A DNA stretch of 64,000 bases from Kitasatospora phosalacinea (GTDB lineage: Bacteria > Actinomycetota > Actinomycetes > Streptomycetales > Streptomycetaceae), in NCBI RefSeq assembly GCF_030268885.1, contig NZ_BSSA01000013.1:1-64000 (forward strand). Reading direction: 5' to 3'. Position numbers and translations under genes: made by a program. Numbering within the stretch: the stretch's first letter is position 1; every line of letters begins with the position of its first letter. The notes beneath the pieces are model-generated. The model saw only the letters and a list, made by a program, of their open reading frames with translations, was not told where the DNA came from and searched no databases. Shown here piece by piece: positions 1-9,203 of this stretch.

Positions 1-111
1 GGTCATAGCGTGAGGGAAACGCCCGGTTACATTCCGAACCCGGAAGCTAAGCCTCACAGCGCCGATGGTACTGCAGGGGGGACCCTGTGGGAGAGTAGGA
101 CGCCGCCGAAC
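1..111 (+). rRNA. rrf: 5S ribosomal RNA, 3' part (5' end cut by window edge)
   Basis: The sequence reads as a typical streptomycete 5S rRNA beginning about 8-10 nt into the molecule. Visible signatures are the CCGAACCCGGAAGCTAAG loop B/C region near 34-51 and the closing GAGAGTAGGACGCCGCCGAAC at the 3' end. The 16S and 23S genes would lie to the left, outside the window. The window therefore starts at the end of an rRNA operon. The 3' end is placed by comparison with known 5S ends and could be off by a few bases. Confidence 0.95.
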
Positions 112-123
112 AATCTTTCAGAG

Positions 124-155
124 AAAGGGCTCCAGCCATGCGGCTGGGGCCCTTT
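124..155 (+). terminator. rRNA operon terminator hairpin
   Basis: Right after the 5S end a stem-loop AAAGGGCTCCAGCC-ATGC-GGCTGGGGCCCTTT can form (one G:U pair), preceded by an A-run and followed by TTTCC. The position 12 nt after 5S and the stem strength fit an intrinsic terminator of the rRNA operon. Confidence 0.8.
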
Positions 156-228
156 CCGCATTTCCGGGCCAGGTCGGAACGGGCCAGCTGCCATCCGAAT
201 ACCCGTCCGTATTCCGAGCGGAGGCGTC

Positions 229-819
229 ATGATGATCGGCATGACGACGACTGACGGAGCCGGGCCGAGGGCGCACCACTACGGGTACGCGCACCGGGTG
301 CTGCCGGGGCTGGTGCGGGATCTCGGGGGGAAGATGCTGGACCACGAGCCGACGGCCGGGTTCACCGGCGGGCTCACGGCGATCTGGCAGGGGTACGGCG
401 AGAAGCTGTCGGAATCGGAGCGGTTGCCCGCTGACGGGCTGTCGGCGGACCTCGTCCAGGGGGACGGTTACCGGGCTCTGTTCGTCGTCCTGCCGCCCGC
501 GGGGGCGCCGTCCGAAGCGCACTTCGTCGCGGTGGTGCAAGCTGCCGGGGCCGAGGGGTGTCGGTACCTGACGCTCGAACACGGGGTCAGCCCGGTCGAC
601 GGCCAGGCGTACACGGTCCTCGGCGAATGGACGGCTGACGGCCGGCACCTCAACCTCGGGTCCGGGCCTGCTGCGGAGCCGGGGGACTTCCTCGCAGCGG
701 TGGGGCGGGTTCTGGCCCAGTCCGTTCCGGTCCACGCGGCCACCCGGGCCGGCGTGCCGGAGAGCGGGAAGTCCGGGGGACGGGGGCTGCGGGGGCTGCG
801 GGGGCTGTTCGGGCGGTGA
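229..819 (+). CDS. hypothetical protein, 196 aa
   Basis: I do not recognise a family. The frame is open further upstream (into 5S), but that part is RNA gene and terminator, so the start is set at ATG 229 (next ATG 232) after GGAGG at 220-224. The product is soluble-looking with no signal peptide or membrane segment. Residues 20-175 look like one globular domain, and the last about 15 residues are a basic repeat, GLRGLRGLFGR, encoded by three copies of a 9-bp unit. It lies alone between the rRNA terminator and the convergent DUF58 operon. Codon usage is normal for the genus, so it is likely a real gene. Start 232 or 241 is also possible. Confidence 0.75.
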   Translation: MMIGMTTTDGAGPRAHHYGYAHRVLPGLVRDLGGKMLDHEPTAGFTGGLTAIWQGYGEKLSESERLPADGLSADLVQGDGYRALFVVLPPAGAPSEAHFVAVVQAAGAEGCRYLTLEHGVSPVDGQAYTVLGEWTADGRHLNLGSGPAAEPGDFLAAVGRVLAQSVPVHAATRAGVPESGKSGGRGLRGLRGLFGR

Positions 820-852
820 AGTGGTGGCTCCGGGCCGGACGTTGGGGAGGGC

Positions 853-2166
853 TCAGAGGCGGCCGGCGGCCTTGAGGGCGAGGTAGGTGTCGGAGAGGGC
901 GGGGGCGATGGACTCCGGCGGTGCGTCGAGGACGGTGACGCCGCGGCGGGTGAGGAGGTCGGCGGTGCGGCGGCGGTCGGCGCGGGTCTGTTCGGCGGCC
1001 GCGGCGCCGTAGACGTCTTCGACGGTGGTGCGGGGGGCGTGGACGAGTTCGTCCAGGCGGGGGTCGGAGACGGAGGCGAGGACGAGTTCGTGGCGCTTGG
1101 TGAGGAGCGGGACCTGCGGGAGCAGGTGCTCCTGGATCTGGTGGGCGTCGAGACCGGTGAGCAGGACGATCAGGGAGCGGTGGGGGGCCATCCGCAGGGC
1201 GGTGGAGGTGAGGGCGCGCAGGTCGGTCTCGATCAGGGCGGGTTCGAGCAGGGCCATCGCGTCGGTGAAGGCGGGGAGTACCTCGGCGGGGGAGCGTCCG
1301 GCGACGGCGGCGCGGCGGTGGCGGTCGTGGGCGAGCAGGTCGACGCGGTCGCCCGCCTTGGTGGCGAGGGCGGTGAGCAGGAGGGCGGCGTCCAGGGCGG
1401 CGTCCAGGCGGGGGGCGTCGCCGACGCGGCCGGCGGAGGTGCGGCCGGTGTCGAGGACGATCAGGACGTGGCGGTCGCGTTCGGGGCGCCAGGTGCGGAC
1501 GGCGACGGTGCTGCGGCGGGCGCTGGCGCGCCAGTCGATGGAGCGGACGTCGTCGCCGGGGAGGTACTCGCGCAGGGAGTCGAACTCGGTGCCCTGGCCG
1601 CGGGTCAGGACGGAGGTGCGGCCGTCGAGTTCGCGCAGGCGGGCGAGGCGGGAGGGGAGGTGCTTGCGGCTGGTGAAGGGGGGCAGGGCGCGGATGCGCC
1701 AGGGGGCGTCCAGGTTGGCCTGGCGGCCGGCCAGGCCGAGCGGGCCGAGGGAGCGGACGGTGACCTTGCCGGAGTGGTGGTCGCCGCGGCGGGTGGGGGC
1801 GAGCGGGGTGGTGAGGCGGCGGCGTTCGCCCGCGGGGACGGTGACGGTATGCCGGGAGGCGGTGAAGGCGGTGCCGGGGGCCCAGGCGGAGGGGTACCAG
1901 GCGTCGCGGATCCGGGCGCGCAGCGGGCGGCCGGAGGGGTTGGCGACGAGCAGGTCGACGGTGGTGGCCTCGCCGAGGCGGACGGTCGGGTCGCCGGAGC
2001 GCTCCAGGGTGAGGCGGCGGACGGGGGCGGCGAGCACCAGGTCGGCGGCGACGGCGGCGAGCAGGGGCAGCACGACCGCGCCGACGCCCGTCCAGGAGGG
2101 GAGGACGATTCCCACCAGGAGGGCGCCGAGGGCGGCGACGAGGGCCGTTCGGCCGGTCAGGGCCAT
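853..2166 (-). CDS. DUF58 domain-containing membrane protein
   Basis: A 437-residue protein starting MALTGRTALVAALG, with two adjacent N-terminal membrane segments (about residues 7-45), a beta-rich middle and the DUF58 core. The core signature GDDVRSIDWRASARR lies near residue 205, followed by a von Willebrand A-like fold with a VLDTG motif. In other bacteria DUF58 proteins are encoded beside MoxR AAA+ ATPases and are thought to act as their partners in envelope or redox-protein assembly. Here it is the last gene of a five-gene minus-strand operon, 79 bp after moxR. Biochemical function is unknown; the family call is firm. Confidence 0.9.
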   Translation of the reverse strand: MALTGRTALVAALGALLVGIVLPSWTGVGAVVLPLLAAVAADLVLAAPVRRLTLERSGDPTVRLGEATTVDLLVANPSGRPLRARIRDAWYPSAWAPGTAFTASRHTVTVPAGERRRLTTPLAPTRRGDHHSGKVTVRSLGPLGLAGRQANLDAPWRIRALPPFTSRKHLPSRLARLRELDGRTSVLTRGQGTEFDSLREYLPGDDVRSIDWRASARRSTVAVRTWRPERDRHVLIVLDTGRTSAGRVGDAPRLDAALDAALLLTALATKAGDRVDLLAHDRHRRAAVAGRSPAEVLPAFTDAMALLEPALIETDLRALTSTALRMAPHRSLIVLLTGLDAHQIQEHLLPQVPLLTKRHELVLASVSDPRLDELVHAPRTTVEDVYGAAAAEQTRADRRRTADLLTRRGVTVLDAPPESIAPALSDTYLALKAAGRL

Positions 2167-2245
2167 GGGGTGCTGGGCTCGCTTTCTGGCGCAGGGGAGT
2201 TGCGGGCCGGGGGAGGGCGTCCCCCGGCCGCGGGGGTGCCGGGTC

Positions 2246-3228
<983 letters not shown>

Positions 3229-3250
<22 letters not shown>

Positions 3251-4461
3251 TCCATGTCGTCGAGCTCGTTGGCGAGCCGCAGCAGCGCGGCGTCGTCGGT
3301 GGGGGCCGGGCCGTACAGCAGGTGCTGGAGGTCGGCGGTGGGGCGTCCGAGCCGGGCGGCCGCGGCTTCGAGGAGGGCGGTCGGGTCGGGGTCCCCGGAG
3401 GTGTGCGGGAGGCCGAGGGCGGCGGCGGTGCGGCGGCGGGCGGCGCGGCGCAGCGTCTCGGCGGCGTGGCCGCGGGCGTTGGCGCGGCGGTAGAGCCGGG
3501 CGCGGCCCTCGGTGGTCTCGGAGGCGCGGACGACGGCGGGCAGCCGTTCGGTGAGCACCGGTCCGAGGCGGCGGGCCCGCCAGGCGACGGCGAGCAGTCC
3601 GGCCACCAGGAGTTGCAGGGTGCCCCAGTACCAGCCGTCGGGGATGTGGTCGCCGAGGCTCTTGGGGCGGCCGGTGGAGGTGGCGTGGTCGACCTGGTCG
3701 AGGGTCTGCCAGACCAGGTGCGGGTGGGCGCCGAGCAGGCCGAGGGCGAGGGCGGCGTTGCCCTCCTTGTCCAGGTACCGGTTGGTGAGCGGGTCGCCGT
3801 TGCCGAGGACGACGACCTGCTGGGTGCCGCGGGTGCGGCTGAGCAGCAGGTCGCGGCCGCCGACGGGGTAGCAGGCGGTGTCGCCGGGGCGGCCCTCGTA
3901 GCTCTGGCCGCCGAGGTCGACGGCCCCGGCCTCGCGGGCCTCGGGCAGGGTGCAGCTCGGGGTGGGCGCGGTGCCGGTGGGCTCGGCGTAGCTGGAGGCG
4001 GTGACGCCGGGGGCGAAGGCGTTGAGCAGGGGCTGCTCGGGGGCGATCAGGACGAGGCGGGTGCGTTCGCCGCGGGGGAGCGCGGAGAGCCCGGCGAGGT
4101 GCTGGTAGCTGAGCTCGTCGGGGTAGGTGAGGACGACGGTGGTGTCGTCGGCGCGCAGGGCGGCGGCGAGGTCGTCGGTGCGGGAGGCGGTGCGGGAGGA
4201 GATCCCGTGCCGCTGCAGCAGTTGGTCGACGGCGCGGGTGCCGTGCGGGTCGCCGCTGCGGGGGTCGAGCGGGTCGTGGACGGAGCCGCCGGGGATGCCG
4301 GCGATCAGGCCGCCGACCAGCAGCAGGACCAGGACGCTCAGCAGCCACCAGCGGGAGCGCCGCCAGTGGGCGCGCAGGCGGCTGCGGGCGGGGGCGGGGT
4401 CCGCGGGCGGGGCGGCGGGGGCGGCCTCGGCGGTGGCGGGCGGCGGTGCGGTGACGGTCAT
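3229..4461 (-). CDS. DUF4350 domain-containing membrane protein
   Basis: The 410-residue product starts MTVTAPPPATAE after GGAGG 6 nt upstream. An Ala/Pro-rich cytosolic head (about 45 residues) precedes a first membrane segment WWLLSVLVLLLVGGLIAGI. A DUF4350 region of GATase/ABC-auxiliary type follows (residues about 70-270, including a YPDELSYQHLAGL stretch). A second membrane segment is near residue 290 and the tail is soluble. It overlaps DUF4129 by 4 bp (ATGA) upstream and moxR by 22 bp downstream. It probably forms a membrane scaffold with the MoxR/DUF58/DUF4129 proteins; that role is inferred from gene order. Confidence 0.87.
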
Positions 4462-5135
4462 GCGGTTCCTCCGCCGGCCGGGACGGGCGTGGGGCGGGTG
4501 CGTCCGAGGGTCCGGTCGAGGTCGGCGAGCAGCCGGTAGGAGCGTTCGTCGGCGGGGTGCTCGCCGAACGCGATGTCGTCGAACAGCCGTGCCGCGGAGG
4601 CGAGTTCGCGGGCCTGGCCGGGCAGGGCGCGGCCGGCTTCGGCGGCGGCCTCGTCGGCGGTGCGGCCTGGGCGGGGGGAGAGGACGGTGCGCTCCTCCAG
4701 GCCGCGGACCAGGGCGCGCATCTGCTCGCGGACGGCGTCCTCCCACGCGCCCCGGGCGGCGTGCGCGGCGGCGTCGGCCCGGTGCTGGGCGGCGCTGCGC
4801 GGGCCCTGGGCACCGGTGAACAGCCCGCCGGCGGCGCGGGCGGCGCGGCGGGGCGCGCCGTAGCGGCGCCAGAGCACCACGCCCAGGACGAGCAGCAGGA
4901 GCAGCAGCACGACGAGCGCGGCGTTGCCGCCGCCGCCGAGCGGGGAGGCGACGCCGTCCACGGTCTTGCTGAACTCGTCCTTGATCCAGTCGAGGAGGCG
5001 TTCGACCGGCCCGGGCTCGTTCTGGTGGTAGACGGCCTTGCGGAGCTCCTCGTGCGCGGCCTCGCGGGCGGCGTCCCGCGGTACGTCGACGGGGGCGCCG
5101 TCGGTGAGCAGCGCCCCCTCCCCCCGGAATCCCAT
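4458..5135 (-). CDS. DUF4129 domain-containing membrane protein
   Basis: A 225-residue protein starting MGFRGEGALLTDG. One strong membrane segment, NAALVVLLLLLLVLGVVLWR (about residues 72-91), precedes a soluble C-terminal DUF4129 domain with the usual RALVRGLEERTVL and GRTADEAAAEA stretches. DUF4129 is often fused to transglutaminase-like proteins; here it stands alone, as in other streptomycete moxR operons. The start ATG at 5135 has GGGAG about 9 nt upstream and sits 5 bp after the preceding gene. A 4-bp stop/start overlap leads into the DUF4350 gene. Function unknown; the family call is good. Confidence 0.87.
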   Translation of the reverse strand: MGFRGEGALLTDGAPVDVPRDAAREAAHEELRKAVYHQNEPGPVERLLDWIKDEFSKTVDGVASPLGGGGNAALVVLLLLLLVLGVVLWRRYGAPRRAARAAGGLFTGAQGPRSAAQHRADAAAHAARGAWEDAVREQMRALVRGLEERTVLSPRPGRTADEAAAEAGRALPGQARELASAARLFDDIAFGEHPADERSYRLLADLDRTLGRTRPTPVPAGGGTA

Positions 5136-5140
5136 GGCGG

Positions 5141-6193
5141 TCAGGCTCCCGACGGGGCGGCCGCGGCGGGCCGGGCGTAGCCGGGCAGGCCCGCGGCGTG
5201 GGCGAGTTCCAGGTCGAGGGCCTCGCGGCGGATCCGCTGGTCGGCGTAGATCAGGGTCTGCAGGGCGCCTTCGAGCGGGATGGTGACGGTGCGGGCGACG
5301 ATGCCGCAGACGGCGACGGCGGCGATGCTGATCGCGGCGGGGCCGTCCCCGGCGGCGCCGTTGCCGGGGGTGCCGCCGAGGACCATGGCGACGATCTCGC
5401 CGGGGCCGGCCAGGACGGTGGCGACCACGGTGAGGCAGATCCGGAAGACCAGGGTCAGGCCGAAGATCCGCCACCAGGCGCCGCGGGTCAGCCGCCAGGA
5501 GCGCTTGAGCGCGCCGAGGACGGGCTGCTTCTCCAGCATCAGGGCGGGCACGGCGAGGGTCAGTCGGATCGACAGCCAGATCACCGGCGGCACGGTGAGC
5601 AGCAGCAGGGCGAGCAGGCCGGGCAGGTCGGTGGCGAAGGCCAGCAGGGCCAGCGGGACGATCGCGAGGGCGAGCGAGCCGATGCCGATCGCGGCCAGCA
5701 GCAGGCACAGGCCGATCAGGCGGCCGAGCTGGCCGCGGACCCGGGCCCAGGCTTCGGCGAGCGGGGTGTCGCGGCCGAGCAGGCCGTTGCTGACCACGGG
5801 GGCGAGCAGGCCGGAGGCCAGGACGCCGAAGAACAGGGCGAGCGGGGCCAGGTAGTTGTTGGACAGCACCGCGTCGGTCCGGCTGCCGCTGGTGTGGATC
5901 CACCAGTCGATGCCGGCCTGGAGGAGTTCGAGGACCGCGGCGAGGGCCAGGGTGAGCCCGAACGCGGCCCGCCAGTTGCGGCGGACCAGGGCGAAGGTGC
6001 CGTCCATCAGTTCGCCGAAGCCGAGCGGCCGCAGCGGGATCAGGCCGATGCCCGGGCCGGTGGGGGCGGACTGCGGGGGGAGGGGCGCGGCGGGGGCCGC
6101 GGGGGGCGGGGTGGGCGCCGAGTGGCCGGTTCCGGTGGGGCCGGGCGGTGCTTCGGGAGAACCGGGTGAGGTCCAGCCCGGGGTCTCGGTCAT
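5141..6193 (-). CDS. polytopic membrane protein, glycerophosphodiester phosphodiesterase membrane-domain type
   Basis: A 350-residue protein with a 60-residue Pro-rich head followed by about six hydrophobic segments. It contains the GFGELMDGTFALVRRNWRAA opening seen in integral proteins annotated as the membrane domain of glycerophosphoryl diester phosphodiesterase. No catalytic phosphodiesterase domain is present, so an enzyme name would mislead. Start MTETPGW at 6193 was preferred over an upstream in-frame start because it has GAGG-like bases upstream. It is the first gene of the minus-strand operon, 227 bp from divergent mtrA. Envelope function is inferred from neighbours. Confidence 0.82.
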   Translation of the reverse strand: MTETPGWTSPGSPEAPPGPTGTGHSAPTPPPAAPAAPLPPQSAPTGPGIGLIPLRPLGFGELMDGTFALVRRNWRAAFGLTLALAAVLELLQAGIDWWIHTSGSRTDAVLSNNYLAPLALFFGVLASGLLAPVVSNGLLGRDTPLAEAWARVRGQLGRLIGLCLLLAAIGIGSLALAIVPLALLAFATDLPGLLALLLLTVPPVIWLSIRLTLAVPALMLEKQPVLGALKRSWRLTRGAWWRIFGLTLVFRICLTVVATVLAGPGEIVAMVLGGTPGNGAAGDGPAAISIAAVAVCGIVARTVTIPLEGALQTLIYADQRIRREALDLELAHAAGLPGYARPAAAAPSGA

Positions 6194-6262
6194 CGACGCT
6201 CCTCGTCGGGGCACCCTGGCTCGGGTGCTTCGGGGTGCTTATCGTGCCATGGTGCGCACGCG

Positions 6263-6297
6263 TACCCCAGGGGTATCCCGTTGCTGATCCACAACGG
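6263..6297. promoter_or_regulatory. two adjacent palindromes between mtrA and the moxR operon
   Basis: TACCCC-A-GGGGTA (6263-6275) is a perfect odd palindrome. Two bases later, CCGTTG-N8-CAACGG (6278-6297) is a perfect inverted repeat. They lie midway in the only divergent control region of the two operons (6194-6420), a plausible position for a shared regulator. No GTAAC-type MtrA motif was noticed. The regulator is not known. Confidence 0.4.
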
Positions 6298-6420
6298 TCC
6301 GGACAAGCCCACCGAGCCACAACCTTTGCGATGGTATGACTGGTTCGGCGGGGGGGTGGAGGCGCGGAGCGGCGGGGCCGTGCGGCGCAGGTCACATTCG
6401 GGTGATGAGAAGATGGAGAC

Positions 6421-7098
6421 ATGAAGGGACGTGTCCTCGTCGTCGATGACGACACCGCACTGGCCGAGATGCTCGGCATCGTGCTGCGGGGTGAAGGTTT
6501 TGAGCCGTTTTTCGTCGCTGACGGGGACAAGGCGCTGGCCGCCTTCCGGGAGACCAAGCCGGACCTCGTACTGCTCGACCTGATGCTGCCCGGACGGGAC
6601 GGCATCGACGTGTGCCGCCAGATCCGGGCCGAGTCGGGCATTCCGATCGTCATGCTCACCGCGAAGACCGACACGGTCGACATCGTGGTCGGCCTGGAGT
6701 CCGGCGCCGACGACTACGTCACCAAGCCGTTCAAGCCCAAGGAACTGGTCGCCCGGGTGCGCGCCCGGCTGCGCCGGGCCGAGGAGCCCACGCCGGAGCA
6801 GCTGACCATCGGCGACCTGGTGATCGACGTCGCCGGGCACTCGGTGAAGCGCGAGGGGCGCGGCATCCCGCTGACCCCGCTGGAGTTCGACCTGCTGGTC
6901 GCGCTGGCCCGCAAGCCCTGGCAGGTGTTCACCCGCGAGGTGCTGCTGGAGCAGGTCTGGGGCTACCGGCACGCGGCCGACACCCGCCTGGTCAACGTGC
7001 ACGTGCAGCGCCTGCGCTCCAAGATCGAGAAGGACCCGGAGCGCCCGGAGATCGTCGTCACCGTGCGCGGTGTCGGGTACAAGGCCGGGCCCAGCTGA
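6421..7098 (+). CDS. mtrA: response regulator MtrA
   Basis: A 225-residue OmpR-family regulator. The receiver domain has acidic residues at 9-11, phospho-acceptor D53 in LLDLMLPGRDG, T80 and K102 (TKPFKP). The C-terminal winged helix (about 130-225) ends in VVTVRGVGYKAGPS. Start ATG 6421 follows GGAG closely. The gene is followed 2 bp later by mtrB and then lpqB, the conserved actinobacterial mtrAB-lpqB module. MtrA orthologues control cell-wall, osmotic and developmental genes, and in Streptomyces antibiotic genes. All phosphorylation residues are intact. Confidence 0.97.
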   Translation: MKGRVLVVDDDTALAEMLGIVLRGEGFEPFFVADGDKALAAFRETKPDLVLLDLMLPGRDGIDVCRQIRAESGIPIVMLTAKTDTVDIVVGLESGADDYVTKPFKPKELVARVRARLRRAEEPTPEQLTIGDLVIDVAGHSVKREGRGIPLTPLEFDLLVALARKPWQVFTREVLLEQVWGYRHAADTRLVNVHVQRLRSKIEKDPERPEIVVTVRGVGYKAGPS

Positions 7099-7100
7099 GG

Positions 7101-9203
7101 ATGAGCGACACCAGGGCTGACCGCTCCCCGTCGGACGACATCGCCGGCGGGGAGCACGCTGTGCGCGGCGACGTGCTGAGCTCCACCACCGGTCGGCCGC
7201 ACCGGCGCCGGTGGTGGGCCGGGCTGCTCGCCCCGCTGGTCCGCCCGTTCCGGCACCCGGTGGGCCGGGTGCTGGCGCTGTACCGCCGCTCGATCCAGCT
7301 GCGGGTGGTCGCGATGACCCTGCTGCTGTCCTTCGTCGTGGTGCTGGTGCTCGGCGTGGTGGTGGTCGCCCAGGTGCGCACCGGCCTGCTGGAGGCCAAG
7401 CAGAAGTCCGCGCACGGGCAGGCCCTGGGCGGCTTCCAGATCGAGCAGGACAAGATCAACGAGGCGATCAACCTGCAGGCCAAGGCCGGCGCCACCGCCG
7501 ACCCGACCCGCGACCAGATCAACGCCTGGCTGACCAAGCAGGTCTCCGACCTGGCCTCCGGCGGCTCCGGCGTCTACTCGGTGATCGCGCTCGCCCCCGG
7601 CGACCAGGAGGCCAGCGCCCCCAGCGCCGGGCTGCGCGGCGCCCGCTACTCCGGCTCGATCCTGCCCGACTCGATCACCCCGGAGCTGCGCGCCAAGGTC
7701 GCCGCCGACTCGTCCAACCCGCAGGAGCAGCCGGTCAAGCTGCACCGCGCCCCGAACAGCCAGACCCCGCCCGGCGACGACAAGGGCCTGGCGATCGGCA
7801 AGCAGTTCACCGGCCCGGACGGCACCCCGTACCAGCTGTACTACGTCTTCTCCTTCTACCAGGAGACCTCCACCCTCAACCTGGTCATCGGCACCCTGGC
7901 CACCGCCGGGCTGTTCCTGGTGATCCTGCTCGGCTGCATCGCCTGGGTGGTGGTCCGGCAGGTCGTCACGCCGGTGCGGATGGCCGCCGGGATCTCCGAG
8001 CGGCTCGCCGCCGGGCACTTCGACGAGCGGATGAAGGTCACCGGCACCGACGACATCGCCCGCCTCGGCGAGTCGTTCAACCGGATGGCCAACGGCCTGC
8101 AGGCGCAGATCCGCAAGCTGGAGGAGCTCTCCCGGGTGCAGCGCCGCTTCGTCTCGGACGTCTCGCACGAGCTGCGCACCCCGCTGACCACCGTCCGGAT
8201 GGCCGCCGACCTGATCTACGACAGCCGCGAGGACCTGGACCCGATGGCGGCCCGCTCCGCCGAGCTGCTCCAGGACCAGCTGGACCGCTTCGAGTCGCTG
8301 CTCGCCGACCTGCTGGAGATCAGCCGGTTCGACGCGGGCGCGGCGATCCTGGACGCCGAACCGGTCGACCTGCGGGGCATCGTGACCCGGGTGGTGGAGG
8401 CCGCCGACCCGCTGGCCCGGGCCAAGGGCAGCGCGGTGCTGATCCGCGGCGCCGAGGAGCCGGTGCTGGCCGAGGTCGACGGCCGCCGGATCGAGCGGAT
8501 CCTGCGCAACCTGGTGGTCAACGCGCTGGAGCACGGCGAGGGCCGGGACGTGGTGATCCGGCTCGGCTCGGGCGAGGGCGCGGTCGCCGTCGGCGTGCGC
8601 GACTACGGCATCGGCCTCAAGCCCGGCGAGGCGTCCCGGGTGTTCCACCGCTTCTGGCGGGCCGACCCGTCCCGGGTGCGGACCACCGGCGGCACCGGCC
8701 TGGGCCTCTCCATCGCGGTCGAGGACGCCCACCTGCACGGCGGCTGGCTGCAGGCCTGGGGCGAGCCCGGCGGCGGCTCGCACTTCCGGCTGACCCTGCC
8801 GCGCACCCGCGGCGGCGAGATCTCCCGGGCCCCGTTCCGGCTGGAGCCGGAGGACTCCCGGTACAACCGCGGGATGTCCTCGGCCGGCGCCCCCTACCGC
8901 CGCACCGCGCGCGGCGCGGGCGCGCTGCCCGCGGGCGAGTCCACGTCCGTCCCGGAGACCCCGGACACCGAGCGGCACACCTTCGGCTCCGGCCTCGGCG
9001 GCGTGCTCAGCATCGGCCCCGGCCTGGGCCGGCCCGCCGCCGCCCCGGTCTCCGACCCCTCGGACGTCACGGGTTACGGTGCCACCGGCGCGCAGGTCGT
9101 GGTCGACCGCGGCCGCCCGACCCAGCCGGCCCCGACCGATCCGGACGGCGCCGAGACCGACCAGGAGGGGACCGCCGGTGGACAGGACCGACAGGACGGC
9201 TGA
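7101..9203 (+). CDS. mtrB: sensor histidine kinase MtrB
   Basis: A 700-residue membrane kinase. The cytosolic head (about 65 residues) is followed by TM1 (VVAMTLLLSFVVVLVLGVVV), an extracytoplasmic sensor of about 175 residues, TM2 (LATAGLFLVILLGCIAWVVV) and a HAMP domain. The HisKA box SDVSHELRTPLTT carries phospho-acceptor H356, and the HATPase domain has N (NLVVNALEHG), G1 (DYGIGL) and G2 (GTGLGLSI) boxes. After the kinase a tail of about 130 disordered residues is rich in G/P/R. Start ATG 7101 lies 2 bp after mtrA. Its cognate regulator is MtrA, and LpqB is a known modulator of MtrB in mycobacteria. Confidence 0.96.
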   Translation: MSDTRADRSPSDDIAGGEHAVRGDVLSSTTGRPHRRRWWAGLLAPLVRPFRHPVGRVLALYRRSIQLRVVAMTLLLSFVVVLVLGVVVVAQVRTGLLEAKQKSAHGQALGGFQIEQDKINEAINLQAKAGATADPTRDQINAWLTKQVSDLASGGSGVYSVIALAPGDQEASAPSAGLRGARYSGSILPDSITPELRAKVAADSSNPQEQPVKLHRAPNSQTPPGDDKGLAIGKQFTGPDGTPYQLYYVFSFYQETSTLNLVIGTLATAGLFLVILLGCIAWVVVRQVVTPVRMAAGISERLAAGHFDERMKVTGTDDIARLGESFNRMANGLQAQIRKLEELSRVQRRFVSDVSHELRTPLTTVRMAADLIYDSREDLDPMAARSAELLQDQLDRFESLLADLLEISRFDAGAAILDAEPVDLRGIVTRVVEAADPLARAKGSAVLIRGAEEPVLAEVDGRRIERILRNLVVNALEHGEGRDVVIRLGSGEGAVAVGVRDYGIGLKPGEASRVFHRFWRADPSRVRTTGGTGLGLSIAVEDAHLHGGWLQAWGEPGGGSHFRLTLPRTRGGEISRAPFRLEPEDSRYNRGMSSAGAPYRRTARGAGALPAGESTSVPETPDTERHTFGSGLGGVLSIGPGLGRPAAAPVSDPSDVTGYGATGAQVVVDRGRPTQPAPTDPDGAETDQEGTAGGQDRQDG

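Noticed and set aside
4458..6683. Single 741-residue fused protein on the minus strand
   Set aside because: The long frame is produced by GC-rich shadow reading; three separate genes with RBS, 4-bp overlaps and family domains explain the region.
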